DNA from: an uncultured Treponema sp.
Lineage (GTDB): Bacteria; Spirochaetota; Spirochaetia; Treponematales; Treponemataceae
Direction of reading: 5' to 3'
Length of the DNA stretch: 64,000 nt
Assembly (NCBI GenBank): GCA_900319625.1
Contig: ONPD01000005.1
Location: forward strand, 181,041-245,040
The notes beneath the pieces were generated by a model. It was not told the origin of the DNA and did no database searches. It saw nothing but the letters and a program-made list of their open reading frames with translations. Shown piece by piece: positions 54,798-63,326 of the stretch (the stretch's first letter is position 1; every line of letters begins with the position of its first letter). The position numbers and the translations under genes were made by a program.

Positions 54798-54872
54798 GTG
54801 AAGTGGCTATGCCACTTCTTGATAAATAGCAAAGCGTTAAAAAAAAAGCAGAGCTTTTTTTAGCTTTACCTT
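54795..54872 (+). repeat. Dispersed palindromic repeat family A, copy 2
   Basis: This is a 78-bp element beginning at the TGA of the acyltransferase gene. Hairpin 1 is GAAGTGGC-TAT-GCCACTTC and hairpin 2 AGC-AGA-GCT. It differs from the copy at 40606 at 4 of 78 positions, two of them a compensatory pair in hairpin 1. The thioesterase ribosome site follows directly. Confidence 0.85.
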
Positions 54873-54881
54873 GAGGTATAT

Positions 54882-55310
54882 ATGGATTTTTATGTAAAAA
54901 ACGAAATCACTTTTCCTGTTGAATTCTACGACGTCGATACAATGCGCGTAGTCTGGCACGGAAATTACGTAAAATATATGGAAAAGGCCCGCTGCGCCCT
55001 TCTGAACAGCGTAAATTACGGCTATCTGGAGATGGAAAAAGACGGCACCGCCTTCCCCGTGGTTGATATGAAATTAAAGTACGTGCGCTCCCTGCGTTTT
55101 GGGGACACTGCAAAGGTTATTTCTTACCTGAACGAATACGAAAACTGCATCAAAATCAAATATGAAATTTACAATGCGGAAACAGGCGAGCTCTGCACAA
55201 AGGCTGAAAGCACACAGATGGCAATGAGCATAGCAACAAGTGAATCTTCAATTGTCTGCCCCCAGCGCTTTATTGATAACGTAAAGAACTACCTCAAGGA
55301 AGGCAAATGA
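54882..55310 (+). CDS. Acyl-CoA/ACP thioesterase, YbgC-like hotdog fold
   Basis: The 142-residue hotdog-fold thioesterase has the YbgC-type motif DVDTMRVVWHGNYVKYME, with the catalytic Asp. It probably releases or edits the acyl chain of the ACP-bound product. A GAGG site precedes the ATG, and the stop overlaps the LolA-like start (ATGA). In APE clusters a thioesterase stands at the same place before the LolA and MMPL genes. Confidence 0.9.
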   Translation: MDFYVKNEITFPVEFYDVDTMRVVWHGNYVKYMEKARCALLNSVNYGYLEMEKDGTAFPVVDMKLKYVRSLRFGDTAKVISYLNEYENCIKIKYEIYNAETGELCTKAESTQMAMSIATSESSIVCPQRFIDNVKNYLKEGK

Positions 55311-55903
55311 AAAAAATTCTTCCTGCAAGTCTTGCTCTTTTTCTCGCCGCCCTTGCGCCCCGCCTACCGGCCGCCACTCTTTCTGCCACAAGTTTTGAAG
55401 AAGCCTGCCGCGTTCTCAAAGCAGAAAAAATTACTACCGGCGATTTTATTCAAAAACGGGTAATTTCGCAGACCGGACGCACTTTGAAATCCAGCGGCAT
55501 TTTTACGGTAAGTCCGCAGGGAATTATCTGGCAGAGCCTTAAGCCCGTAAAAAGCACGACCGAAATCACGCCGGAAAAAATTACCCAGATTGACTCGCGG
55601 GGAAATAAAAATACTCTTAGCAGCGCAGACAATCAGATTTTTTCTTTGATTTCTAAAATGACCGCAAGTCTTTTTTCCGGAAATGGCAGCGACCTGGAAG
55701 AGTTTTTTGAAGTTTCTTTTAAAGCCGGCGCTTCCTCAGACTGGGAAATGACTTTAAAAGCAAAGGACAGCACTGTTTCTCAGGCAATGGATGCAATCAT
55801 CCTTACAGGTAACAGCGAAGTTCTGCTGACAATGAAAAATCTTCAGAAAAATGGTGACTATCTTTTATACGAGTTTTACAATCATAAATTTTCGGAAGAA
55901 TAG
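55307..55903 (+). CDS. LolA-like outer-membrane lipoprotein-carrier protein
   Basis: The 198-residue precursor has a signal peptide (about residues 1-22) and a LolA-like body: FEEACRVLKAEKITTGDFIQKR, then ISQTGRTLKSSGIFTVSPQGIIWQS with antiparallel strands. It is a candidate periplasmic carrier of the hydrophobic product of this locus. It is translationally coupled to the thioesterase (ATGA overlap). In APE loci the LolA-like gene typically precedes the MMPL exporter, as here. Confidence 0.85.
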   Translation: MKKILPASLALFLAALAPRLPAATLSATSFEEACRVLKAEKITTGDFIQKRVISQTGRTLKSSGIFTVSPQGIIWQSLKPVKSTTEITPEKITQIDSRGNKNTLSSADNQIFSLISKMTASLFSGNGSDLEEFFEVSFKAGASSDWEMTLKAKDSTVSQAMDAIILTGNSEVLLTMKNLQKNGDYLLYEFYNHKFSEE

Positions 55904-55914
55904 AGGAAAATCGA

Positions 55915-58269
55915 TTGGATAAAAAAAGCCGGACCTTTTTAGTTTTTTATCTCATAATCCATATTCTTGCTTTTTCCGCTTTTGGATTACGAGCCGCCCT
56001 TAAGGGTGTAAAAATTTCTGCAGACCTTTTTTCGATGATTCCGCAAAGCAGGGAGGAAGGAGCTGCCGCAGAGGCATTAAAAATCGCCGATGAAAAGCTG
56101 ACTCAGAACTCTTCAAAAGCGGTTTTTATTTTGAGCCGCAGCCCGGACTTTGAAACCGCAAAAGTAAATGCAGAAATCGTTTATCAGAAAATTAAGCTGA
56201 ACCCTCAGTTTGATGATTTATTTGAAAGTCTGACCCTTTATTCCGGAGAAAAAGTTTTTTCTCCACTTATGGCCTTTTTGCGTCACTACCGGCTGAATCT
56301 TCTGCCTCAGGGAACCCTTCAAAAACTTTCGACAGAAGAAGGCAGACTGGAATTTTCAGAGGATGCGACTGCCCAGATTTTTTCCGGTTTTACGCTTTCT
56401 TCCCTCGATTATCTTGAAGAAGACCCTTTTTTGCTGGACGAAATAAATCTTAAAAAGTTTCTTCAGATTCTACAGAATTCCGGCACAAATATGAGCCTAA
56501 AAGATGACGTTCTTGCCGCAGAATATAAAAACGAATGGTTTGTAATGATTCAGGGAAGCCTTACGGCAAAAGGAGCCGCCCTTGCAAGCAAAAACAACGC
56601 AGTCAATCTGATTTACGACAGCTGCCTTCCTATGGAAAAGGCGTACTCAGATGCTAAGTTTGTTTTTTCAGGCACACCCTTCCACAGTCACAAAAGCTCA
56701 ACAAACGCAAGCCGGGAAATTTCAATCATAAGTACAATTTCTCTTCTGGCTGTGCTTTTAATGCTGATTTTTACCTTCCGGACAGCTCTTCCGATTGCCG
56801 CAGCCTTCGCTTCAATCTTAATTTCACTTGCTTTTGCCTTCTGCGTCACCACTTCTATTTTCGGTTCAATTCACGCACTTACGCTTGTATTCGGAACATC
56901 ACTGATTGGCTCCTGCATCGATTACAGCCTTCACTTTTTTGTAAACTGGAAGGCCAGACTCGAACTAAAAAGCGGCAGTCAGATAAAAAATTTTCTTTTG
57001 AAAGGGCTTACGCTATCACTTGCCAGCACGGAAATCTGCTACTTGCTTCTTATTTTTACTCCCTTTCCTCTTCTTCGCCAGATGGCAGTTTTTTCTCTGA
57101 CAGGAATTCTTTCTTCATTTCTTACCGTAATCTGTCTTTATCCGCTTTTTCCGCTTCAAAATGATGAAAAACGCTTCTTCCCGGATTTTCAAAAGAAGTT
57201 TTTACCAGAAGTAAGGCTGAATTTTAAGCCGCTAAAGTCCTATATTTTATTCCTGCTCATTCTTATTCCTCTAATAATTATTGCTGTCAATCATAAAAAT
57301 CTCCGCATTCACAATGATCTGTCTGCCCTTTATAAAATGCAGGGAAGGCTCAAAGATGACACAATTCTTTCTTCCAAAGTGCTCAATTACACTCCGTCCA
57401 GCTGGTTTGTCCTGCAGGCAAAAAGTCAGGAGGAGCTTTTGCAAAAAGAAGAAGACTTTGCCCTTCAATTCCAGAAGGGTACTGGTTCCGCTAAATATCT
57501 TTGCCTGAGCAGTATAATTCCATCTCAAAAATTACAGGCCTCATCTATTGCAGCGGGAAAAAATCTTCTTGAAAATTACTCGGAAGGCCAGTTCGAAAAC
57601 CTTGGTTTTGATGACAGTAAAATTCTTTCTTCTCAAATAAAGAAGAGGCTTTCATTACAGCAGGAAATTCTTACCCCGGATTCAGAGCTTCCTGAACAAA
57701 TTCGTTCAATAAAAGATATGCTCTGGCTTGGAAAAATCGGTGATAATTATTATTCAGTTTTTATGCCGACAGCAAATTTTGACCCCAAGGTATGCAAGGC
57801 TCTGGCTCAAAAAAATACCGGAATTTTCTATCAGAATAAGGTTGGACAGATAAGCGAAGGCCTGAATCATATTTCCCGACTGATTTTAATAATGTTTGGT
57901 ATAGCTTTCGTTATTATTTCTTTTACTCTGCGCCTTTTCTTTTCTGCAAGACAGACAAGAAAAATCACAGGAGTTCCTCTTTTCAGCCTGCTCTGGATTT
58001 TAGCAGTTTTCACAGCAACTAAAACACCCCTGGATTTCTTCTGCATTACGGGAATTATTCTTGTTTTCGGACTGGGAATTGACTACATAATCTATATGAC
58101 TCAACACGAGGGCGGAAAACTTGAGCGCGCGGCAATCATTCTTTCATTTTTGACTACCGCGCTTTCCTTTGGTGCCCTGGCCTTAAGCTCCTTTGTGCCG
58201 GTTCACGCTATCGGCCTTGCGATTTTTACCGGTCTGACCGCCGCTTTTGTGGCAACTATGGAAAGCTGA
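55915..58269 (+). CDS. MMPL/RND-type lipid exporter
   Basis: The 784-residue inner-membrane exporter has the MMPL plan: a helix near 10-30, an extracytoplasmic loop, a five-helix block (about 265-420) including STISLLAVLLMLIFTFRTALP, a second loop, and a second block (about 650-780). The start codon is TTG at 55915 with GAGGA about 9 nt upstream. It probably moves a lipid-linked product to the periplasm. It follows the LolA-like gene by 11 bp. Confidence 0.88.
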   Translation: MDKKSRTFLVFYLIIHILAFSAFGLRAALKGVKISADLFSMIPQSREEGAAAEALKIADEKLTQNSSKAVFILSRSPDFETAKVNAEIVYQKIKLNPQFDDLFESLTLYSGEKVFSPLMAFLRHYRLNLLPQGTLQKLSTEEGRLEFSEDATAQIFSGFTLSSLDYLEEDPFLLDEINLKKFLQILQNSGTNMSLKDDVLAAEYKNEWFVMIQGSLTAKGAALASKNNAVNLIYDSCLPMEKAYSDAKFVFSGTPFHSHKSSTNASREISIISTISLLAVLLMLIFTFRTALPIAAAFASILISLAFAFCVTTSIFGSIHALTLVFGTSLIGSCIDYSLHFFVNWKARLELKSGSQIKNFLLKGLTLSLASTEICYLLLIFTPFPLLRQMAVFSLTGILSSFLTVICLYPLFPLQNDEKRFFPDFQKKFLPEVRLNFKPLKSYILFLLILIPLIIIAVNHKNLRIHNDLSALYKMQGRLKDDTILSSKVLNYTPSSWFVLQAKSQEELLQKEEDFALQFQKGTGSAKYLCLSSIIPSQKLQASSIAAGKNLLENYSEGQFENLGFDDSKILSSQIKKRLSLQQEILTPDSELPEQIRSIKDMLWLGKIGDNYYSVFMPTANFDPKVCKALAQKNTGIFYQNKVGQISEGLNHISRLILIMFGIAFVIISFTLRLFFSARQTRKITGVPLFSLLWILAVFTATKTPLDFFCITGIILVFGLGIDYIIYMTQHEGGKLERAAIILSFLTTALSFGALALSSFVPVHAIGLAIFTGLTAAFVATMES

Positions 58270-58277
58270 AGGCTTAA

Positions 58278-58661
58278 TTAAGCACCAAGCACTTCATCAC
58301 AGGCTCTGATTGCGTTTCTTACGCAGTCGTCGCAGGCACACAAAACCTTTCCGGTCTCAATGCCCTTCAAATCCTTACAGATTGTGGCACCGCACTTTTC
58401 CTTGAAGCGGCCTAAGATTTCCTTTGAAAAACGTACAGAGGCTTTGCCTTCCGTTCGCATTCCGGCAACAAGACCTGCTCCTAAAAGGGCGCCGCAGGTT
58501 GCTTCCATACAGCCCATTCCGGTTCCAAAACCTGCTCCAAGCACGCTTAAAGCATTTTCATCATAGGACAGAATATCCGAATAGGCCTTCAAAACTGCCT
58601 GACAGCAGTTGCAGCTGGCTTTATAAGTTGCGCCAAGCTCGGCGCGTTCTTCTGTAGTCAT
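58278..58661 (-). CDS. C_GCAxxG_C_C family protein
   Basis: The 127-residue protein carries the family's cysteine pattern: SCNCCQAVLKAY, then GCMEATCGALLGAG and a CACDDCVRNA end. The pattern suggests a metal or redox site, but function is unknown. It lies on the opposite strand inside the biosynthetic row, between the MMPL and ketosynthase genes, and shares the short 58662-58735 region with the latter as a divergent promoter. GTGAGGT is its ribosome site. Confidence 0.85.
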   Translation of the reverse strand: MTTEERAELGATYKASCNCCQAVLKAYSDILSYDENALSVLGAGFGTGMGCMEATCGALLGAGLVAGMRTEGKASVRFSKEILGRFKEKCGATICKDLKGIETGKVLCACDDCVRNAIRACDEVLGA

Positions 58662-58735
58662 AAATTACCTCACATAAATAAATATAATAGAATTCTCTAC
58701 AAACGTCGCTATTTGTGTTAAAATTATCTTTACTT

Positions 58736-59914
58736 ATGAATATTTTTCTTAGCAGGCCGGGGCTTGTTTTTGCCGGCGGGAAGTCGGCGGAGGAGCTTTT
58801 TGAGGCTGTAGTTGCCGCGGACAATTCCGGTATAAAAAAAGTTAGAGTGGATGGTGGCCAGGAGTTTTTTGCAGCCACAGTAAATAAAGATGATTTTGAA
58901 GCGGTGACGGCGGGCGGCGGCGAATTTGATTCAAAGCTGATACGAATTGAAAATGTCGCCCTTAATCAGATAAAGGCTGTTACGCAATCGGCAGTAAATA
59001 AATATGGGACTGACCGGGTGGGTGCCTGCGTGGGTTCCTGCGATAATCTGACTGAACTTTCCAGTCCTGCCCATAAGAAATTTTTTGAAGCCGGGGATTT
59101 CGGCGACTATTCTATAGAAAAACAAAGCGCTCAGTATGTTGCAAAATTCGTAAAAGAAAAATTTTCTCTTGGCGGCCCCTGCACGGCCTTTTCTACGGCC
59201 TGTTCTTCAAGCGCAGTCGCAATTATAAAGGCAGCCCAGCTGATTAAAGCCGGAATCTGCGACGCTGTGATTGCAGGCGGTGTGGATATTGCAAGCGATA
59301 CGGCTCTTATGGGCTTTGGCTCTCTGGAGGCAGTTTCTCCCCAGCCGACAAATCCTTTCAGCAAAAACCGCCAGGGAATTACCATTGGTGAAGCCGCTGC
59401 CTTTTTCCTTCTTTCCCGCGAAGACCTGGACAATAGCGGAATTATTCTTGCGGGCTACGGAGAATCTGCGGACGCCTACCATATTACAAGTCCTGACCCA
59501 AGCGGGGAAGGGGCCGCTGCCGCAATGGAAAAGGCTCTTAAAAACGCAGGTCTTTCTCCAGCCGACATAGGTTACCTCAACCTGCACGGAACGGGAACAA
59601 AGTTCAACGACAGTATGGAAGCAAAGGCGGTTTCTAAAGTTTTCGGAGACTACAAAGTGCCCTGCAGCAGTACAAAAGGCACTACAGGACACACACTGGG
59701 AGCCGCTGCCGCTCTTGAGCTGGCAATCTGCTTTGAAACCTTGAAATCATCTGACCGGCTGCCGGCCCAGCACTGGGATGGCGTACTGGACGAGGAAATG
59801 CCTGAGCTGAACTTTGTATGCAGAGGGGCGGAAGCCGGAAAAATCAACTGCTGCATGAGTAACAGCTTTGCCTTCGGCGGAGCAAATGCTTCATTAATCA
59901 TAAAAAAAATATAG
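58736..59914 (+). CDS. Beta-ketoacyl synthase of the APE-like cluster
   Basis: The protein of about 392 residues has a complete KS active site: Cys156 in FSTACSSSAVAI, His284 in NLHGTGTKFND and His319 in KGTTGHTLGAAAALE. It therefore should carry out chain-extension condensations. The start is placed at the ATG at 58736; the GTG start of the longest frame lies upstream of it. A TAAAAT box lies 12 nt before the ATG. It starts the second part of the cluster after the reverse gene. Confidence 0.9.
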   Translation: MNIFLSRPGLVFAGGKSAEELFEAVVAADNSGIKKVRVDGGQEFFAATVNKDDFEAVTAGGGEFDSKLIRIENVALNQIKAVTQSAVNKYGTDRVGACVGSCDNLTELSSPAHKKFFEAGDFGDYSIEKQSAQYVAKFVKEKFSLGGPCTAFSTACSSSAVAIIKAAQLIKAGICDAVIAGGVDIASDTALMGFGSLEAVSPQPTNPFSKNRQGITIGEAAAFFLLSREDLDNSGIILAGYGESADAYHITSPDPSGEGAAAAMEKALKNAGLSPADIGYLNLHGTGTKFNDSMEAKAVSKVFGDYKVPCSSTKGTTGHTLGAAAALELAICFETLKSSDRLPAQHWDGVLDEEMPELNFVCRGAEAGKINCCMSNSFAFGGANASLIIKKI

Positions 59915-59925
59915 GAATAAAAAAT

Positions 59926-61065
59926 ATGAAAAAAACTAAAATTGAAAATGATCAGGCCCTTTTTTCACCGGATTTCTTAAAGGAAGAAAATATCCGCGCA
60001 GTTGACGCAAAAACCCGAGCCCAGCAGATTGCATTTTCACCACTCAGCTTTCAGGCAATCAGGGCAATGCTGGAACTGGGACTTTTACAGCTGATTGAAG
60101 ATTCCGGCGACGAAGGAATCACATCTGAGACTCTGGCAGAAAAAGCCGGAATCAGTCTTTACGGCGTCAATGTTCTTTGCGAGATGGCCCTGGGAATGGA
60201 GGTTATTAAGCTTTCGGAAGACAGTACCTTCGAAACTGATGAGCGTTATATTTTAGGAAAAATCGGCTGGATGCTTCTGGAAGATGAGCTTACAAAGGCT
60301 AATTTCTGGTTCACAAATGATATCTGCTACCAGGGCGCCTGGGATCTGCTTGACTCCATCAAAAATGGAAAGCCGGAAGGCCTCAAAGTTTTCGGTGACA
60401 AATGGACTACGATTTACGAAGCCCTTTCTTCACTGCCGGAACGCGCAAAAAAATCCTGGTTTGATTTTGACCATTTTTATTCTGACATAGCCTTTCCGGA
60501 CGCACTTCCAATCGTCTTTGAAAAAAAGCCGAAACATCTTGTGGATATAGGCGGAAACACCGCAAAATGGGCTATCTGCTGCTGTAAATATGATAAGAAC
60601 ATCCACGTTACAATTATGGATTTACCGGGACAGACAGCTGTAGCTGAAAAAAATGCGGCTGCAGCTGGATTTACAGAAAGAATTTCTACCCGAGCCGGCA
60701 ATATCCTTGGAGATTCAGCTGTCCTTCCGGAGGGTGCGGATGCCGTATGGATGAGCCAGTTTCTGGACTGTTTTTCACTTCATCAGATTACAAAGATTGC
60801 AAAAAAAATTGCAACCAGTGTCAGCGAAAATACCTGGATTTATGTTCTTGAACCGCTCTGGGATAAACAGCATTTTGCGGCAAGCTCTTATTCTCTTCAG
60901 GCAACTTCACTTTATTTTACCTGTATGGCGAACGGAAACAGTAAGATGTACCGCTACGAGGAAATAGTAAAGGCTATCGAGGAAGGTGGTTTGTCGCTCA
61001 AGTGCGCTCATCATAACCTGGGCTCAAATAATTACACTTTGCTGGCCTTTCAGAAGAAGGATTAA
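59926..61065 (+). CDS. SAM-dependent O-methyltransferase-like protein
   Basis: The 379-residue protein has an N-terminal helical dimerisation/HTH-like domain (about 40-115, LAEKAGISLYGVNVLCEMAL) and a Rossmann SAM domain (about 200-375). The SAM motif is LVDIGGNTAKWAICC, followed by IMDLPGQ. APE head groups are often methylated by such enzymes. The start codon is 11 bp after the ketosynthase and the stop is 1 bp before the ketosynthase-like gene. Confidence 0.85.
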   Translation: MKKTKIENDQALFSPDFLKEENIRAVDAKTRAQQIAFSPLSFQAIRAMLELGLLQLIEDSGDEGITSETLAEKAGISLYGVNVLCEMALGMEVIKLSEDSTFETDERYILGKIGWMLLEDELTKANFWFTNDICYQGAWDLLDSIKNGKPEGLKVFGDKWTTIYEALSSLPERAKKSWFDFDHFYSDIAFPDALPIVFEKKPKHLVDIGGNTAKWAICCCKYDKNIHVTIMDLPGQTAVAEKNAAAAGFTERISTRAGNILGDSAVLPEGADAVWMSQFLDCFSLHQITKIAKKIATSVSENTWIYVLEPLWDKQHFAASSYSLQATSLYFTCMANGNSKMYRYEEIVKAIEEGGLSLKCAHHNLGSNNYTLLAFQKKD

Positions 61066-61066
61066 A

Positions 61067-61696
61067 ATGAATAAGATTTATATTTCGAAAGTTGTAAGCT
61101 GGGCGCCTCCGGCAGAAAATCCCGGGGAGGCACCGAAAATTGAATTTACTCCTCCTTTGTTTCGCCGCCGCCTCAGCCAGCTTTGCAAAATGGTAATTCA
61201 GGCAGTTCACGATATTATAGAAGAAACCGGCTGCGGTGACATTAAACAGGCTTTTATTTCTACTCACGGGGACATTAAACGCCAGCTGGATGTGAGCCGG
61301 CAGTCTCTTGTTGATAAGGAAATTTTACCCGCTTCCTTTTCATACTCGGTTTTTAACGCTCCTATTGCTCTTGCTTCCCTTGCCTGCAAGCTTAAAAGCG
61401 GTTATTCAGTAATTTTTCCTCAGAATGATGATTTTAAGGATGCTTTTCAGACTGCCATTGCCCCTGTCTTGTGCGGAGACGAAAAGTCGGAAATTCTTGT
61501 ATACGGCAATGAGCTGATTCCGGAAGAATACGAAGGCCATTACACCGCCACAGCCCCTGACGGAAGCAGACTGAACGAGCCATTTGTCTTTGCGGCTGTC
61601 CTTTCGGCAGAGAAAAATGATATATGCAGCCGGGAAATTGATCTGGAAAAGTGCGATTTGAGGTCAGCTAAGGCATTTTTGAAAGAGATATTATGA
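61067..61696 (+). CDS. Ketosynthase-like partner protein (PF13723-like)
   Basis: The 209-residue protein resembles the N-terminal KS-like domain (Ketoacyl-synt_2) found in APE clusters. Key segments are IKQAFISTHGDIKRQ and SYSVFNAPIALASLACK. The Cys in a CxxC-like KS active-site loop is not seen, so it is probably a non-catalytic chain-length or partner subunit. The start is the ATG at 61067, one base after the methyltransferase stop; the longer frame begins inside that gene. The stop overlaps the next start (ATGA). Confidence 0.7.
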   Translation: MNKIYISKVVSWAPPAENPGEAPKIEFTPPLFRRRLSQLCKMVIQAVHDIIEETGCGDIKQAFISTHGDIKRQLDVSRQSLVDKEILPASFSYSVFNAPIALASLACKLKSGYSVIFPQNDDFKDAFQTAIAPVLCGDEKSEILVYGNELIPEEYEGHYTATAPDGSRLNEPFVFAAVLSAEKNDICSREIDLEKCDLRSAKAFLKEIL

Positions 61697-62550
61697 AAAG
61701 ATTAATTTCAGGCCTTCTGGCAGCCCTATTTTTTATTTCACCTTCCCTTGCCCGCCGCTTCAACCAGTATATATGGAAGGGCGTTCAGGATATGCACTAT
61801 CACCGCGTCCTGGCTCAGGTCAGCATACCGGAAAATCCAAATGGCACGGTTGTCATCATCTGCCCGGGGGGAAGCTATCATCATCTGGATATCCTCAACG
61901 AAGGCCTTCCGACCCAAAAGTGGTTCAACAAACAGGGGGCAAGTGCAATCATTCTGCGCTACCGTACGGCAAACCGGGGCTACCACTATCCCGCTATGAT
62001 GCAGGATGTAGAGCGTATGGTGCAGCTGGTAAGGGAAAATCCGGAGAGGTATGGGGCCCTGCCGGCTGGGAAAGAGCCCCCTGCCACCGCAGAGGCCCCT
62101 TCCCGTCCCCTTAAGCTTGGCCTTATCGGCTATAGCGCCGGAGGCCACCTCGTAACCTGGGCCGGTGTAAACCTGCATCCCGATTTCGTAATTCCCGTTT
62201 ACCCGGTCGTAACAATGGAAGAAGACATAGGTCACCGCTGGTCACGCAAAAGCCTGATAGGAAATAATCCTGACAAAGAGACGCAGGAAAAGTTTTCGAT
62301 GGAAAAACAGATTCCCCCGGATATGCCCCCTACCTACCTGGTAGCCTGCCACGACGACCCGGTTGTTATCTACGAAAATTCAGTCCGCCTTGCTGACGCC
62401 CTCAAAGCCGCCGGCACAGACTACACTTTTACAGATTACCCCTGGGGTGGCCACGGCTTTGGCATGAAAAAATGCCCTTTTATGAAGACTTTCCACTGGA
62501 ACGATGCTCTTTTAGAATGGCTTAATCAACATGATTTTTGCAAAAATTAA
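61693..62550 (+). CDS. Secreted acetyl-xylan-esterase-like alpha/beta hydrolase
   Basis: The 285-residue precursor has a signal peptide (about 1-20) and a BD-FAE/esterase-like fold. Features are ICPGGSYHHLDILNE (oxyanion loop), nucleophile Ser in LIGYSAGGHLVTW, Asp in CHDDPVV and His in GGHGFG. It is translationally coupled to the ketosynthase-like gene (ATGA overlap), so it belongs to the operon by position. Its substrate is unknown, perhaps a deacylation of the lipid product or a polysaccharide ester. Confidence 0.85.
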   Translation: MKRLISGLLAALFFISPSLARRFNQYIWKGVQDMHYHRVLAQVSIPENPNGTVVIICPGGSYHHLDILNEGLPTQKWFNKQGASAIILRYRTANRGYHYPAMMQDVERMVQLVRENPERYGALPAGKEPPATAEAPSRPLKLGLIGYSAGGHLVTWAGVNLHPDFVIPVYPVVTMEEDIGHRWSRKSLIGNNPDKETQEKFSMEKQIPPDMPPTYLVACHDDPVVIYENSVRLADALKAAGTDYTFTDYPWGGHGFGMKKCPFMKTFHWNDALLEWLNQHDFCKN

Positions 62551-62585
62551 TTTATGTCTAAAAAAAAACGTGCTATCCTATTTAT

Positions 62586-63317
62586 ATGAAAAAAATTAAA
62601 ATCAGCGTCCTTTCTATTTTCTTTTTATTTTTCCTTCAAGCGGCGCATTCCTCATCTTTTGTTCATTTTTTTACCCCGGAAAAACCGGAAATCACGCTTG
62701 TACAGCGCTTTGAATACAATCTGATGCATGACATGAAAAACGAAAACTTCGGGATTTCTTCTATTGCCATAGTTGATGCAAAAGAATTGAAATTCGGAGG
62801 CGGATTTTATGCAAATTCCAAATCATCAGACGTGGCAATTGAAGGGTATTATGCCCCACTCTTCTGGAATTTCGTGAGTTTTGGACTAAGGACAAAATAT
62901 CATCATTACAAATATTCCGACGTTTTTGTTGAACACAATTTTCTGGGCGGTTTTCATCTGAACTTTAATATTCATGATGTCTGGAATCTTTATCTTGATA
63001 TGGGCCTTATTGCAAAACACACCATAATAAATGCCTATAAGAGCAACATAAATATTTACGATAAAGTCTGGTTTTTTGATACCGGATGCTTTTTCACGCC
63101 ATTTGAAGACTGGTCTTTCTTCCTGACAGTCAGCAATATCAGCCTTTTTGAAGATAACCTTCTGGGCGTTTTCCTTTTTGATACCGGTTTTAATTATAAG
63201 ATTTCGAAAATGTTTTCGATCGGAAGCGACATTTACTTCAAATGGGAAGATGCAAGCGTACCTTTTGACAGCTTCAATCAGATTGGAGCCCGCGTGAATT
63301 GGGGCATTCATTTTTAG
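62586..63317 (+). CDS. Outer-membrane beta-barrel-like protein
   Basis: The 243-residue precursor has a signal peptide (residues about 1-22) and many alternating aromatic/polar strands (VSFGLRTKYHHYKYSD, FEDNLLGVFLFDTGFNYKIS), and ends in GIHF, a C-terminal Phe typical of outer-membrane proteins. No family is recognised. A TATCCT box lies 6 nt before the ATG with no ribosome site, another leaderless candidate. It is convergent with the next gene. Confidence 0.7.
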   Translation: MKKIKISVLSIFFLFFLQAAHSSSFVHFFTPEKPEITLVQRFEYNLMHDMKNENFGISSIAIVDAKELKFGGGFYANSKSSDVAIEGYYAPLFWNFVSFGLRTKYHHYKYSDVFVEHNFLGGFHLNFNIHDVWNLYLDMGLIAKHTIINAYKSNINIYDKVWFFDTGCFFTPFEDWSFFLTVSNISLFEDNLLGVFLFDTGFNYKISKMFSIGSDIYFKWEDASVPFDSFNQIGARVNWGIHF

Positions 63318-63326
63318 GCAGACAGG

